From Acidobacteriota bacterium (GTDB taxonomy: Bacteria; Acidobacteriota; JAAYUB01; JAMOQF01), in the NCBI GenBank assembly GCA_027040585.1, contig JALULU010000257.1, positions 1-7,963 on the forward strand: 7,963 bases of DNA, given 5' to 3'. The notes under the pieces are model-generated. The model was given only the letters and a program-made list of their open reading frames with translations, was not told where the DNA came from and did no database searches. This document shows, in pieces, positions 1-7,431 of the stretch (positions are counted from its first letter, which is position 1; each line of letters begins with the position of its first letter). The translations under genes and the position numbers were made by a program.

Positions 1-986
1 ACAGGTATTAGAAAAGCAAAAAGCTTAGAATTAATTGAAAAGGAGAAAATTGCAAGCAGACCAAAAACTCCAGATATCAGATAAAGTAAAAAAATCGCCC
101 CTTTATAAGAATACCCCCTTTCAAGAAGTTTATGGTGTATATGTTCCTTATCTGCAGCAAATATTGAACGTTTACTCAACAATCTTCTAAAAACAGCAAG
201 CAAAAGATCTAAAAGGGGATATGCAAGGACAAGTAGCGGAATGGTAATTGCAACAATAGCAGAACTTTTTGTTGAAGAAACTATCGATAATGAACCAATT
301 AAAAAACCTAAAAAATAACTACCGGAGTCCCCTAAAAATATTTCAGCGGGGTGCCAATTGAACTTGAAAAATCCAGCAATTGCACCACAAAGAGACAATG
401 TAAAAAGAGATATTATATAATCTCCTTTAATTAAAGATATTAAAAATATTGTAAGTGAAGCAAAGAAGGATATTCCTGAAGCAAGACCGTCCATCCCATC
501 TATAAAGTTAAATCCATTAGTTATCCCTACAATCCATAGAATAGTTATAAAAAAGGAAAAATATCCAAAATTTAAAGTACCCAAAAAAGGCAATTTAATT
601 ACTTCAATCTTAATACCTTCAAAAAATAACAATGAAGCTGCCAAAACTTGAAATGGTAATTTTACCCTTGCGGAAAGTCCAATTGCATCGTCTAACAAAC
701 CAAGTAAAAAGATTAAAGAGGCAGGGATAAGAATAATTTTAAAAGTCTCAAATTTTAATATAAACCCTGCTGTTAATTTATTTTGATAAAAGAATAAAGC
801 TAAAACTGAAGCAAGAACACCAATATATACGGATATTCCACCAGCCCTCAACACAGGTTTATGGTGAATTTTTCTCATCCTGTCAGGTACATCTAAAAAC
901 TTTTTTATATTAAAGAAAATAAGGAATTTTGTTGAAATAAACGAAACTACAAATGATATAAGGAAAATGGCTAAAAAGGTTCTCAT
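1..986 (-). CDS. WecA/TagO-family undecaprenyl-phosphate sugar-1-phosphate transferase (partial, 3' end outside window)
   Basis: This is a polytopic inner-membrane enzyme of the MraY/WecA/TagO family (glycosyltransferase family 4). Members move a sugar-1-phosphate, usually GlcNAc-1-P, from a UDP-sugar to undecaprenyl phosphate, which starts O-antigen, capsule, teichoic acid or other surface glycans. I translated 328 codons from ATG 986-984 without a stop, and the reading frame leaves the window at base 1. Visible motifs are DVPDRMRKIHHKPVLRAGG (about 32-50), LLDD (97-100, the Asp pair of the Mg/polyprenyl site), NGFNFIDGMDGLA (157-169), FLGDSGS (217-223) and DKEHIHHKLLERG (279-291). The HIHH element fits the WecA/TagO branch rather than MraY. 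Many hydrophobic helices separate these motifs. The start lies 13 bases after the pilZ stop, so it is probably cotranscribed with pilZ; its ribosome site is weak (AAGTAG-like). The sugar specificity cannot be read from the sequence. The family is secure. Confidence 0.93.
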   Translation of the reverse strand, partial: MRTFLAIFLISFVVSFISTKFLIFFNIKKFLDVPDRMRKIHHKPVLRAGGISVYIGVLASVLALFFYQNKLTAGFILKFETFKIILIPASLIFLLGLLDDAIGLSARVKLPFQVLAASLLFFEGIKIEVIKLPFLGTLNFGYFSFFITILWIVGITNGFNFIDGMDGLASGISFFASLTIFLISLIKGDYIISLFTLSLCGAIAGFFKFNWHPAEIFLGDSGSYFLGFLIGSLSIVSSTKSSAIVAITIPLLVLAYPLLDLLLAVFRRLLSKRSIFAADKEHIHHKLLERGYSYKGAIFLLYLISGVFGLLAIFSFSINSKLFAFLIP

Positions 987-999
987 ATAAAAAAACTAC

Positions 1000-1296
1000 T
1001 TATTTTAAAAACCAGGGTTCAGGCTTAAGCAAAAAATACCCTCCAAATTTATTTCCATTTTTCCAGGCAACTTTAAATTTAACCTTTGTCTTAAAATTTT
1101 GATTTGAGAGTTCAAGTTCCAACACATCTCCACTCCTTAAAGGAATTGGAGTAGTGCAAACAAAACACATCCCACTTTTGCTGACATTTTCAGTATGAAT
1201 CTGAGTATTAATCTCAAATCCGTTGTGAGATCTGCCTTTAGCCTCTAAATATACCTTCAAGGCTATCCTTTTCTCTTTTCTTAAGTTAGTAACCAT
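1000..1296 (-). CDS. Single-domain PilZ protein (predicted c-di-GMP receptor)
   Basis: This is a 98-residue soluble protein made up almost wholly of one PilZ domain. PilZ domains bind the second messenger cyclic di-GMP and pass the signal to a partner protein. Both binding elements are present: RxxxR at R6-R10 (RKEKR) and the (D/N)xSxxG motif at N37-G42 (NVSKSG). The rest fits the small beta-barrel, with VKFKVAW (about 72-78) and the FGGYF strand (about 84-88). There is no signal peptide, membrane segment or output domain, so it probably acts on a partner in trans. The ATG start is supported by a GGTGA ribosome site 4 bases upstream. It sits 59 bases after the permease gene with its own promoter-like sequence, and 13 bases before the WecA-like gene. 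Its partner is unknown; the neighbouring glycan transferase is a candidate only from position. Confidence 0.9.
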   Translation of the reverse strand: MVTNLRKEKRIALKVYLEAKGRSHNGFEINTQIHTENVSKSGMCFVCTTPIPLRSGDVLELELSNQNFKTKVKFKVAWKNGNKFGGYFLLKPEPWFLK

Positions 1297-1300
1297 GGTT

Positions 1301-1305
1301 TCACC
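1301..1305 (-). promoter_or_regulatory. Ribosome binding site of the PilZ gene
   Basis: GGTGA on the minus strand lies 4 bases before the ATG at 1296-1294. It supports this start codon; no other in-frame start gives a better match. Confidence 0.6.
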
Positions 1306-1326
1306 ACTTAATACATTTACAGAAAT

Positions 1327-1355
1327 ATTTTACCATCAAAAAAAATTTTAATCAA
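1327..1355 (-). promoter_or_regulatory. Putative sigma70-type promoter for pilZ and the WecA-like gene
   Basis: On the minus strand TTGATT (1355-1350) and TAAAAT (1332-1327) are separated by exactly 17 bases. A start site near 1320 would give a leader of about 24 bases to the PilZ ATG. The -35 hexamer directly follows or touches the permease stop codon (1358-1356). The spacer is a run of A and T, so a chance match in AT-rich DNA is possible. It would let the PilZ/WecA pair be expressed apart from the ABC importer. Confidence 0.45.
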
Positions 1356-3035
1356 TTATATCCTGAACATTTCACCAAATTTTTTACCAAGTATCTTTCC
1401 ACCAATTATAATGGCAATAGTTAAAATAAACATCCCAAGAATACCCAGTGCTGAAGCAATGTAAAATCCCCCAGAAACTGAATTAAAAAGTATGTATATA
1501 GTTTTTGTTATTGGAAAAAACTTTTCTCTTAATGCCAGAATTAAACTATCACTTACTTCAAGCATTGCATAGGCAAAGCACAGTAACGCCCCTGCCAGTA
1601 TATTCGCCGAAATTAAAGGCAATGTTATTTTTCTAAATGTAAAAATTTTGCCAGCACCAAGTCCATAGGAAGCCTCTTCCATAAATTTGCTAAGTTGTTG
1701 AAAACCTGCATAAACAGACCTAACGATATATGGTAATCTTCTTATTCCATAACTTATTATAAGCAGAGGAACCGGATTTATACGGGGATCAATAACTGTT
1801 CCACTAAAACTTGAAAGATATCCAAAAGCTAAAACTATACCTGGCAAAGCAAGGGGTAACATAACAAAGGAATCAATAATATCCCTTCCTTTAATTTTTG
1901 TCCTTATCAAAATATACCCAATTATAATTCCAAGAAAAATGTCTAAAATGGTACTAAAACTACTGTAAAAAAGACTATTTTTAATTGAAACCATCGTCAT
2001 ATTATTGTGAAAAATCGTACTAAAATGTGATAACGTATATTTAGTAGGTAATATCGTGCCAAACCAACTTTTTGAAAGTGAAACAAGCAAAACACCTATA
2101 TGGGGAAGCAAAGCAACTGTTATTAAAAAAATTGAGTAAGCTATAAATAATCCTTTTTTAACACCTTTTATCTCAATTTCATTTTTCCTCACTATCCCCT
2201 TTGAAATGATTTCATATTTTTTCTTCCCAAAAACTTTCTTCGTAAGCAAAAAAAACATAAGTGTAATAATAATTATTAAAACAACAAGCACATAACCAAG
2301 TGGGTTTTCATTTATATCAGTTAGCATATGAAAAATTTGAACTGGAATTGTCTTGTAAAAATCAAATATTAGAGGAGTTCCAAGATCTGTAAATGCCCAG
2401 ATAAAAACAATAGCAGCACCGGCAAAAAAGCCAGGAAGAGCAAGGGGTACAGTTATATCCTTAAAAATTTTAAATTTACTTGCCCCTATACTTTTTGCAA
2501 CTTCTTCCATAGTTGGATCTATATTTGAAAGGGCTGCCACAAGGTTTAAATACATTATTGGATAGAGATGAAGTGTTTCAAGTATAATTACACCTAAAAA
2601 TCCACCATCTCCAAACCAATCAATGGGAGTTGAAATCAGCCCAAGTTTTAGAAGGAGTAAATTAAATGCCCCCATTCTGGCAAAAATTTTCTTCATTCCA
2701 ATGGCACCAACAAAAGGGGGTAATATTAAAGGTACAAGTAAAAGAGACTGCAAAACACTCTTAAATTTAAAAGTAAATTTCACACTCATAAAGCTTATTG
2801 GAAGAGCTAAAAGAGATGTTAAAATTGTTGTAAACAGGGCTATTTCAAAGCTATTAAATATGGAACTTCTTAAAACTGAATTGGAAAAAATTATGGGAAA
2901 AAAATTAAATGTTATTTTTCCACCAATATAAAATGATTTTATAAACACATAAAAAAGAGGATATAGAAAAAATACAAAGAAAAAGGCAAATATAAAAACA
3001 ACAATTGAAGTTAAAACGATTTTTCTACTGTTCAT
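1356..3035 (-). CDS. ABC importer permease with two fused membrane domains (FbpB/ThiP type)
   Basis: This 559-residue inner-membrane protein holds two BPD_transp_1 permease domains in one chain (about 1-275 and 295-559), joined by a basic cytoplasmic linker (about 266-293). It therefore forms the whole translocation channel of an importer, as in FbpB/AfuB iron and ThiP thiamine permeases. Each half has an EAA loop that docks on the ATPase: EEVAKSIGA (177-185, with P197) and EEASYGLGA (453-461, with P473). About twelve hydrophobic helices are seen. It is the last gene of the importer operon. Its ATG overlaps the ATPase stop by 11 bases, which suggests translational coupling; an AAAAGG ribosome-like site lies rather far upstream (about 15 bases). 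Length and architecture are normal for the fused family. The substrate cannot be told from the permease. Confidence 0.93.
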   Translation of the reverse strand: MNSRKIVLTSIVVFIFAFFFVFFLYPLFYVFIKSFYIGGKITFNFFPIIFSNSVLRSSIFNSFEIALFTTILTSLLALPISFMSVKFTFKFKSVLQSLLLVPLILPPFVGAIGMKKIFARMGAFNLLLLKLGLISTPIDWFGDGGFLGVIILETLHLYPIMYLNLVAALSNIDPTMEEVAKSIGASKFKIFKDITVPLALPGFFAGAAIVFIWAFTDLGTPLIFDFYKTIPVQIFHMLTDINENPLGYVLVVLIIIITLMFFLLTKKVFGKKKYEIISKGIVRKNEIEIKGVKKGLFIAYSIFLITVALLPHIGVLLVSLSKSWFGTILPTKYTLSHFSTIFHNNMTMVSIKNSLFYSSFSTILDIFLGIIIGYILIRTKIKGRDIIDSFVMLPLALPGIVLAFGYLSSFSGTVIDPRINPVPLLIISYGIRRLPYIVRSVYAGFQQLSKFMEEASYGLGAGKIFTFRKITLPLISANILAGALLCFAYAMLEVSDSLILALREKFFPITKTIYILFNSVSGGFYIASALGILGMFILTIAIIIGGKILGKKFGEMFRI

Positions 3036-4092
3036 TATTTAAAATAATTACCTTTTCAGGTGGAAAATAAACATTTACCATTTCACCAATTTTTGGTACT
3101 GGAAAAAATCCTCCAAAACTCATTACATTAAGTTGACAACCCTCCAATGAGAGTGAAAATTGTTCATACTCACCCATAAAAGTGAAATCTTCTATTGCAA
3201 ATTTAAAAATATTAAATTTAGAATCTCCTTCTTTCACAAATTCAATATGTTGAGGCCTTATTGAAGCAACAACTTTTTCATTTTTTTTAAATTCAGTTTT
3301 GCTCTTACCCATTATCTTACCAATTTCAGTTAACACCTCAACATCTTCACCATTTTGACCTGCAACAAAACCATTTATAAAATTTATTTCACCAACAAAT
3401 CCTGCCACAAATTTATTTTTGGGAAAATTATATACATCCACAGGTTTTCCCATCTGTTCAATTCTACCATTATTTAAAATAACCATATAATCAGCCATTG
3501 ATAACGCCTCTTTTTGGTCATGAGTAACATATATTGAAGTAATTCCACTTTTCTTCTGTATTTTCTTTAGTTCATTTCTCATTTCTATTCTCAGTTTAGC
3601 ATCCAAATTACTCAGTGGCTCATCAAACAAAAGCAGTCCTGGATTTACAACAAGTGATCTTGCTACGGCAACTCTTTGCTGCTGTCCCCCTGACAGCTGT
3701 GAAGGATATCTATCTTCATATCCATTTAATTGAACCAATTTTAATACTTCATCAACTCTCTTTTTTACATCATCCTTTGGATATTTCCTCAAATTTAATC
3801 CATAAGAAATATTTTCGAAGACAGTCATATGTGGCCATACTGCATAATTTTGAAAAACCATTCCCACATTTCTCTTTTCAGGTGGCAAATTTGAAACATC
3901 TTTATCATTGAAAAAAAGTTTACCTGAAGATGGATTTTCAAACCCGGCAACTATTCTCAATAAAGTTGTTTTACCACAACCTGAAGGTCCCAATAAAAAG
4001 AAAAATTCTCCATCCCTTATTTTAAAAGAAATATCTCTTAAAACCTCAATATCATTAAAACTTTTTGAAATTTTATCAAATATTACATTCAA
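3025..4092 (-). CDS. ABC importer ATPase, FbpC/PotA-like, with C-terminal TOBE region (TTG start)
   Basis: This 355-residue cytoplasmic ATPase powers the adjacent importer. All nucleotide-binding motifs are intact: Walker A GPSGCGKTT (35-43), Q-loop Q81 in VFQNYAVWPH, signature LSGGQQQR (133-140), Walker B LLLFDE (153-158), D-loop SNLD (161-164) and switch H191 in YVTHDQKEA. Residues from about 235 to 355 are the TOBE-type C-terminal region of the CUT1/FbpC group, including ASIRPQHIEF (277-286). The start is TTG at 4092-4090, overlapping the TGA stop of the binding-protein gene (4091-4089). An in-frame stop lies a few codons upstream, and no ATG or GTG start would keep the conserved first strand, so TTG is effectively forced. 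The ribosome site is weak (AAAAGAAAA), which fits translational coupling. Family assignment is firm; the substrate class (iron or another small anion or ligand) is inferred from the operon. Confidence 0.95.
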   Translation of the reverse strand: MNVIFDKISKSFNDIEVLRDISFKIRDGEFFFLLGPSGCGKTTLLRIVAGFENPSSGKLFFNDKDVSNLPPEKRNVGMVFQNYAVWPHMTVFENISYGLNLRKYPKDDVKKRVDEVLKLVQLNGYEDRYPSQLSGGQQQRVAVARSLVVNPGLLLFDEPLSNLDAKLRIEMRNELKKIQKKSGITSIYVTHDQKEALSMADYMVILNNGRIEQMGKPVDVYNFPKNKFVAGFVGEINFINGFVAGQNGEDVEVLTEIGKIMGKSKTEFKKNEKVVASIRPQHIEFVKEGDSKFNIFKFAIEDFTFMGEYEQFSLSLEGCQLNVMSFGGFFPVPKIGEMVNVYFPPEKVIILNNEQ

Positions 4093-5441
4093 TTTTCTTT
4101 TACCAGTTCAATTACCTTGTTATATTTTTGAGAAGCGAAATTTAGCCATTCATCAATTTTTTTATTTCTAAAAATCTCATCATCCCATCTATTTGAATAA
4201 TCTTTTGCTGTTTTAAGATTAATGGGAACTTTAACAAATGTTTTCATTAAATTATCTTTTTGACGGATACTCTGTATGCTCTTCCAGGCTTTGACAAGCA
4301 AATCATGATTATCTACAATTATAGCCCCAAAAAGGTCATTAAACACACCCCACATAACCTCAGCTTCATTTATGTCATAGTTAAAAGTTGCCTTAATTTT
4401 AAATGGATTGATTTTTAAGAATGTTTTCCCCTTAACCATATCATAAACATCAGGCCGAATGGACAATCTAAAAATTGAACTCTTTGTAGGACCACCCACT
4501 GCCCCCTCTGGTAACATCCAAATTTTTTGACCTTTCACACTTAAAACAAATTCCATAAACATTTTCGCCACTTTATAATTTTGTGTCCCTTTCAATATTG
4601 CAAAACAATCAGGATTTACCATAAGACCATCTTCAGGAAAAACAAATCCTATTTTGCTCCCACCAAAATCTTTTACAGCTTTCCATGCAAAGTAGTCTAC
4701 ACAAAATCCACAGGCAACATCTCCAGAAACTACATCTTTTATAACATCCTGAGATGATATGGTAAATCTTTTAACATTTGCTCCAATTTTTGTAAGCAAA
4801 TCCCAGCCTTTATCCCAACCATATGCCTGTAAAATCGTATCAAAAGCAACATGACTGCTTCCACTATGCCGCGGATCTGCACAGCTAATCCATCCAAGAA
4901 GTTTAGGATTTATCATATCCTTCCATTTCCTGGGCTCTGATAACTTGTTATAATTTAAAACCATCTTATTATAAATTATTCCAAAACCAGCCAAACATGA
5001 ACCATACCAATAGCCGTCTTTATCATATAAAGATATTCCATTCAATTTCCCAGGGATTGCTTTTTTAATAGATTGATCTATATCAACCTTTTCAAGGAGT
5101 CCTTCCTGCTTAAGCTTAAGATAAGGAGAGATTCCCCCACCCCACATCATGTCAATACCTATTCCACCGGGATATTTTTTAAATTGTGACCTTATATACC
5201 TCAAATTATCAGAGGTACCACCCTGTGTTAGCCATTCAACCTTAACTTGCCTTTTGGTTTTATTAAAATACCAATCTCTAAAAGCGGGAATAAAATTCTC
5301 TTTAACTGAGTTCTCATGAGGAGAAATTATTACTAAATGGTCAATATTGCTTTTTCTGCTTTTATTATTTCCAGATTTAGAACAAAAAATCAAAAGAAAA
5401 GATAGGGTAATAGATAGAAAAAAAAGAAAAGTTTTTCTCAT
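4089..5441 (-). CDS. ABC importer solute-binding lipoprotein, AfuA/FbpA-like superfamily
   Basis: This 450-residue extracytoplasmic binding protein delivers substrate to the fused permease. The start is ATG 5441-5439, preceded by GAGG with 6 bases spacing. A TTG at 5453 would add four residues but lies inside that ribosome site, so I reject it. Residues 1-19 form a signal peptide ending in a lipobox-like LIFC with Cys20; Phe at -1 is not typical. The mature part resembles FbpA/AfuA: LVIISPHENS (about 36-45), DMMWGG (about 97-102), GDVACGFCVDYFAW (240-253) and KGQKIWMLPEGAVGGP (about 303-318). From memory of FbpA, His42 matches an iron ligand, while the Tyr-Tyr ligand pair is Tyr250-Phe251 here. 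A CGFC pair sits just before it (244-247). It is longer than FbpA (mature about 310 residues) by a C-terminal extension of over 100 residues. Role is secure; the substrate is not. Confidence 0.9.
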   Translation of the reverse strand: MRKTFLFFLSITLSFLLIFCSKSGNNKSRKSNIDHLVIISPHENSVKENFIPAFRDWYFNKTKRQVKVEWLTQGGTSDNLRYIRSQFKKYPGGIGIDMMWGGGISPYLKLKQEGLLEKVDIDQSIKKAIPGKLNGISLYDKDGYWYGSCLAGFGIIYNKMVLNYNKLSEPRKWKDMINPKLLGWISCADPRHSGSSHVAFDTILQAYGWDKGWDLLTKIGANVKRFTISSQDVIKDVVSGDVACGFCVDYFAWKAVKDFGGSKIGFVFPEDGLMVNPDCFAILKGTQNYKVAKMFMEFVLSVKGQKIWMLPEGAVGGPTKSSIFRLSIRPDVYDMVKGKTFLKINPFKIKATFNYDINEAEVMWGVFNDLFGAIIVDNHDLLVKAWKSIQSIRQKDNLMKTFVKVPINLKTAKDYSNRWDDEIFRNKKIDEWLNFASQKYNKVIELVKEN

Positions 5442-5447
5442 AAAAAA

Positions 5448-5451
5448 CCTC
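5448..5451 (-). promoter_or_regulatory. Ribosome binding site that fixes the binding-protein start
   Basis: GAGG on the minus strand, followed by six T residues and then ATG (5441-5439), is an ideally spaced Shine-Dalgarno site. It overlaps the alternative TTG codon at 5453-5451, which rules that codon out as the likely start. Confidence 0.7.
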
Positions 5452-5471
5452 AAATAATACAGGTAAATATA

Positions 5472-5500
5472 CTTTTATCAGAAATGAAAATGCAAGTCAA
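5472..5500 (-). promoter_or_regulatory. Putative sigma70-type promoter of the ABC importer operon
   Basis: On the minus strand TTGACT (5500-5495) and TAAAAG (5477-5472) are spaced by 17 bases, with a TGn extended -10 element (TGA just before TAAAAG). Transcription would start near 5465, leaving a leader of about 24 bases. It sits in the 81-base gap between the antiporter and binding-protein genes, the largest gap in the window. I see no clear Fur-like 19-base palindrome around it, so iron control is not supported by sequence. Confidence 0.6.
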
Positions 5501-5522
5501 TTTTAAAAAGTAGAAAAAATTC

Positions 5523-7424
5523 TCAATCCCCCAAATAGTTGGGAACTGGTTTACCAAAAATCCTTATACCAAAATATAGAAACAATATTCCAACCAAAAG
5601 GGATAAAATTGGGGAGAAATTATGTCCTATGGGGATGTATCCTATAAAAAGTGCAATGATAGCTGCAAAAAGTGAATATGGAAGTTGTGTTTGAACATGA
5701 TCAATGTGGTCTGAACCTGAAGCCATTGAAGACATAATTGTCGTATCAGAGATTGGTGAACAGTGATCCCCAAAAACTGAACCAGATAGTATTGCCCCAA
5801 TTGTTGAATATAAAATCTGATCAGAATGAATTGGGTCAAGCCCCTGTTTTATTGGAAGGGAATAGGCAATTGGAACCACAATTGGGACCAAAATACCCAT
5901 CGTGCCCCAGGATGTCCCTGTTGAAAATCCTATAAATGCTGCTATAACAAAAGTTAAAGCTGGAATAAACATTGCAGAGAGATAATCTTTACTTATAAAA
6001 GCCACATAAGAGGCTGTTTTTAATTGTAAACATACATTTGTAAGAGACCATGCAAGGACCAAAATTATAACGGCAATTATCATTGAACGTACACCCACAA
6101 ACCAGGCATCGACAACATCTCTTAAACTCAAAATCCTCTGAACAATTGCAAGAAAAGCAGCTACAATAACACCATTAAAAGAAGCCCACATCAAAACTTT
6201 TAAACTGTTAGCATTCCCAAATATATCCCTAAGTGGTGCTTGACTCGGATTTGGGACATTGGCACAGCCATCAATATAAAGCCCAACCAAAATTGAAATT
6301 ACTGTTACAGCAATTGGAATAAATGCATTGATCCATCTTCTGGGCTTATTTTCTGGTGGTATAAGTTCCGAAATACTATTGTCAGTCAAGGCTATTCCGC
6401 CATCACGGATAACTTTACCTTCCTTCCTTGCCCTCATTTCAGCCTTATACATAGGCCCAAAATCTCTATTTAGCAAAACCAACAACAATACCAGAATTAT
6501 TGCAAAAAAAGCATAAAACCCATATGGAACTGACCTTACAAATGCTTGAAATCCATCTAAATTCTTTATATGTAAATCATTAATAAGTCCCACTTCAGTT
6601 CCCACCCATGTGGTGACAATAGCCACACTTGTCACCGGAGCCGCCGTGGAATCAACTATATAGGAAAGCTTTTCCCTTGAAACCTTCATTTTATCAGTAT
6701 AAGGTCTCAATGTATTTCCAACAATTAAGGTGTTTGAATAGTCATCAAAAAATATCAAAATACCCATTAACCAGGCCACAAACTGTGCACCTCTCGAGCT
6801 CTTTGCATACTTTGTTATCTTATCTACAATTCCCTGTGTCCCACCACTTTTTGACACTATTCCTATCATTCCACCTAACATCATGGAAAAAATTATTATC
6901 ATTAGATGATCTGGACTATTTAAAGCTCCAATCATCAATGTATCCACTGCCCTATAAAAGCCATGTATAAGACTAAAATTATAGATAAAAAATGAGCCAC
7001 AAATAACACCTAAAAATAAAGACAAAATTACCTGTTTTGTCACAAATGCAAGCAATATTGCAAATATTGAAGGTATTAAGGAAAGAAATCCTGGTATAAC
7101 ATTTACATGGGATTTAAAGGGATGATTGTTTAAATTTAAAGAAACAGAATAATTCCCGGAAGAATTTAAAACCACACTAAATACAGCGCTTTTTCCATCC
7201 CTGGAAAGAGTAAAATTTTTAAAAACGTTTTCTGTTTCACCTTCTTTAGAAAATCTTAAAATAATTTTATCTACATCGGGATCTATCCTATTTTTAAAAT
7301 CAACCTTGACTTTATCTGGTACATAACTTAAAAAAATTTTGGGAAAAGTTATCTTAACAACACCATTTGCAAAAAGATTCAAAGAAAAAAATAAAAAAAT
7401 CAAAAGAAAAATTTTTTTTCTCAT
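5523..7424 (-). CDS. NhaC-family Na+/H+ antiporter-like transporter with N-terminal signal peptide and extracytoplasmic domain
   Basis: This 633-residue inner-membrane protein belongs to the NhaC (Na_H_antiporter, PF03553) family, whose members exchange Na+ for H+ or, in some cases, carry amino acids or organic anions. The transporter core spans about 110-625. Family hallmarks are FFDDYSNTLIVGN (225-237), GTSWGTMGILVP (503-514), SGSVFGDHCSPISDTT (547-562) and SDHIDHVQTQLPY (571-583). Unusually, residues 1-19 read as a cleavable signal peptide (basic MRKK, hydrophobic run, LFA before Asn20). Residues of about 20-108 form a polar, beta-rich segment with no helix, probably a small Ig-like sandwich outside the membrane. 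The first core helix (about 109-128) is followed by K130, which fits an N-out topology. The ATG lies 7 bases after the helicase stop, with AAGG 12 bases upstream. The ion or substrate cannot be fixed from sequence. Confidence 0.9.
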   Translation of the reverse strand: MRKKIFLLIFLFFSLNLFANGVVKITFPKIFLSYVPDKVKVDFKNRIDPDVDKIILRFSKEGETENVFKNFTLSRDGKSAVFSVVLNSSGNYSVSLNLNNHPFKSHVNVIPGFLSLIPSIFAILLAFVTKQVILSLFLGVICGSFFIYNFSLIHGFYRAVDTLMIGALNSPDHLMIIIFSMMLGGMIGIVSKSGGTQGIVDKITKYAKSSRGAQFVAWLMGILIFFDDYSNTLIVGNTLRPYTDKMKVSREKLSYIVDSTAAPVTSVAIVTTWVGTEVGLINDLHIKNLDGFQAFVRSVPYGFYAFFAIILVLLLVLLNRDFGPMYKAEMRARKEGKVIRDGGIALTDNSISELIPPENKPRRWINAFIPIAVTVISILVGLYIDGCANVPNPSQAPLRDIFGNANSLKVLMWASFNGVIVAAFLAIVQRILSLRDVVDAWFVGVRSMIIAVIILVLAWSLTNVCLQLKTASYVAFISKDYLSAMFIPALTFVIAAFIGFSTGTSWGTMGILVPIVVPIAYSLPIKQGLDPIHSDQILYSTIGAILSGSVFGDHCSPISDTTIMSSMASGSDHIDHVQTQLPYSLFAAIIALFIGYIPIGHNFSPILSLLVGILFLYFGIRIFGKPVPNYLGD

Positions 7425-7431
7425 TTTAATT

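Noticed and set aside
1333..1349. A/T run after the permease gene as a terminator
   Set aside because: No GC-containing stem precedes the T-run; it is better read as the promoter spacer.
1830..2450. Near-identical AGCAAGGGGTA words around 1850 and 2440 as a DNA repeat
   Set aside because: Both encode a Pro-Leu-Ala-Leu-Pro-Gly stretch in the two permease halves; this is short protein-level similarity, not a DNA repeat element.
2623..2931. Plus-strand open frame of 102 codons inside the permease gene
   Set aside because: It lies antisense to a well-supported permease; its translation has no recognisable domain and its composition is a mirror of the membrane helices.
5442..5522. Fur box upstream of the importer operon
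   Set aside because: The gap has no recognisable GATAATGAT-like inverted repeat, so iron regulation cannot be claimed from sequence.
5501..5525. Possible terminator after the antiporter gene (AGAA-TTTT-TTCT inverted repeat followed by T-rich DNA)
   Set aside because: The stem is only four weak pairs, too short for a credible intrinsic terminator.
6629..6970. Plus-strand open frame of 113 codons inside the antiporter gene
   Set aside because: It is antisense to the conserved NhaC core, has no clear ribosome site and shows no family likeness.
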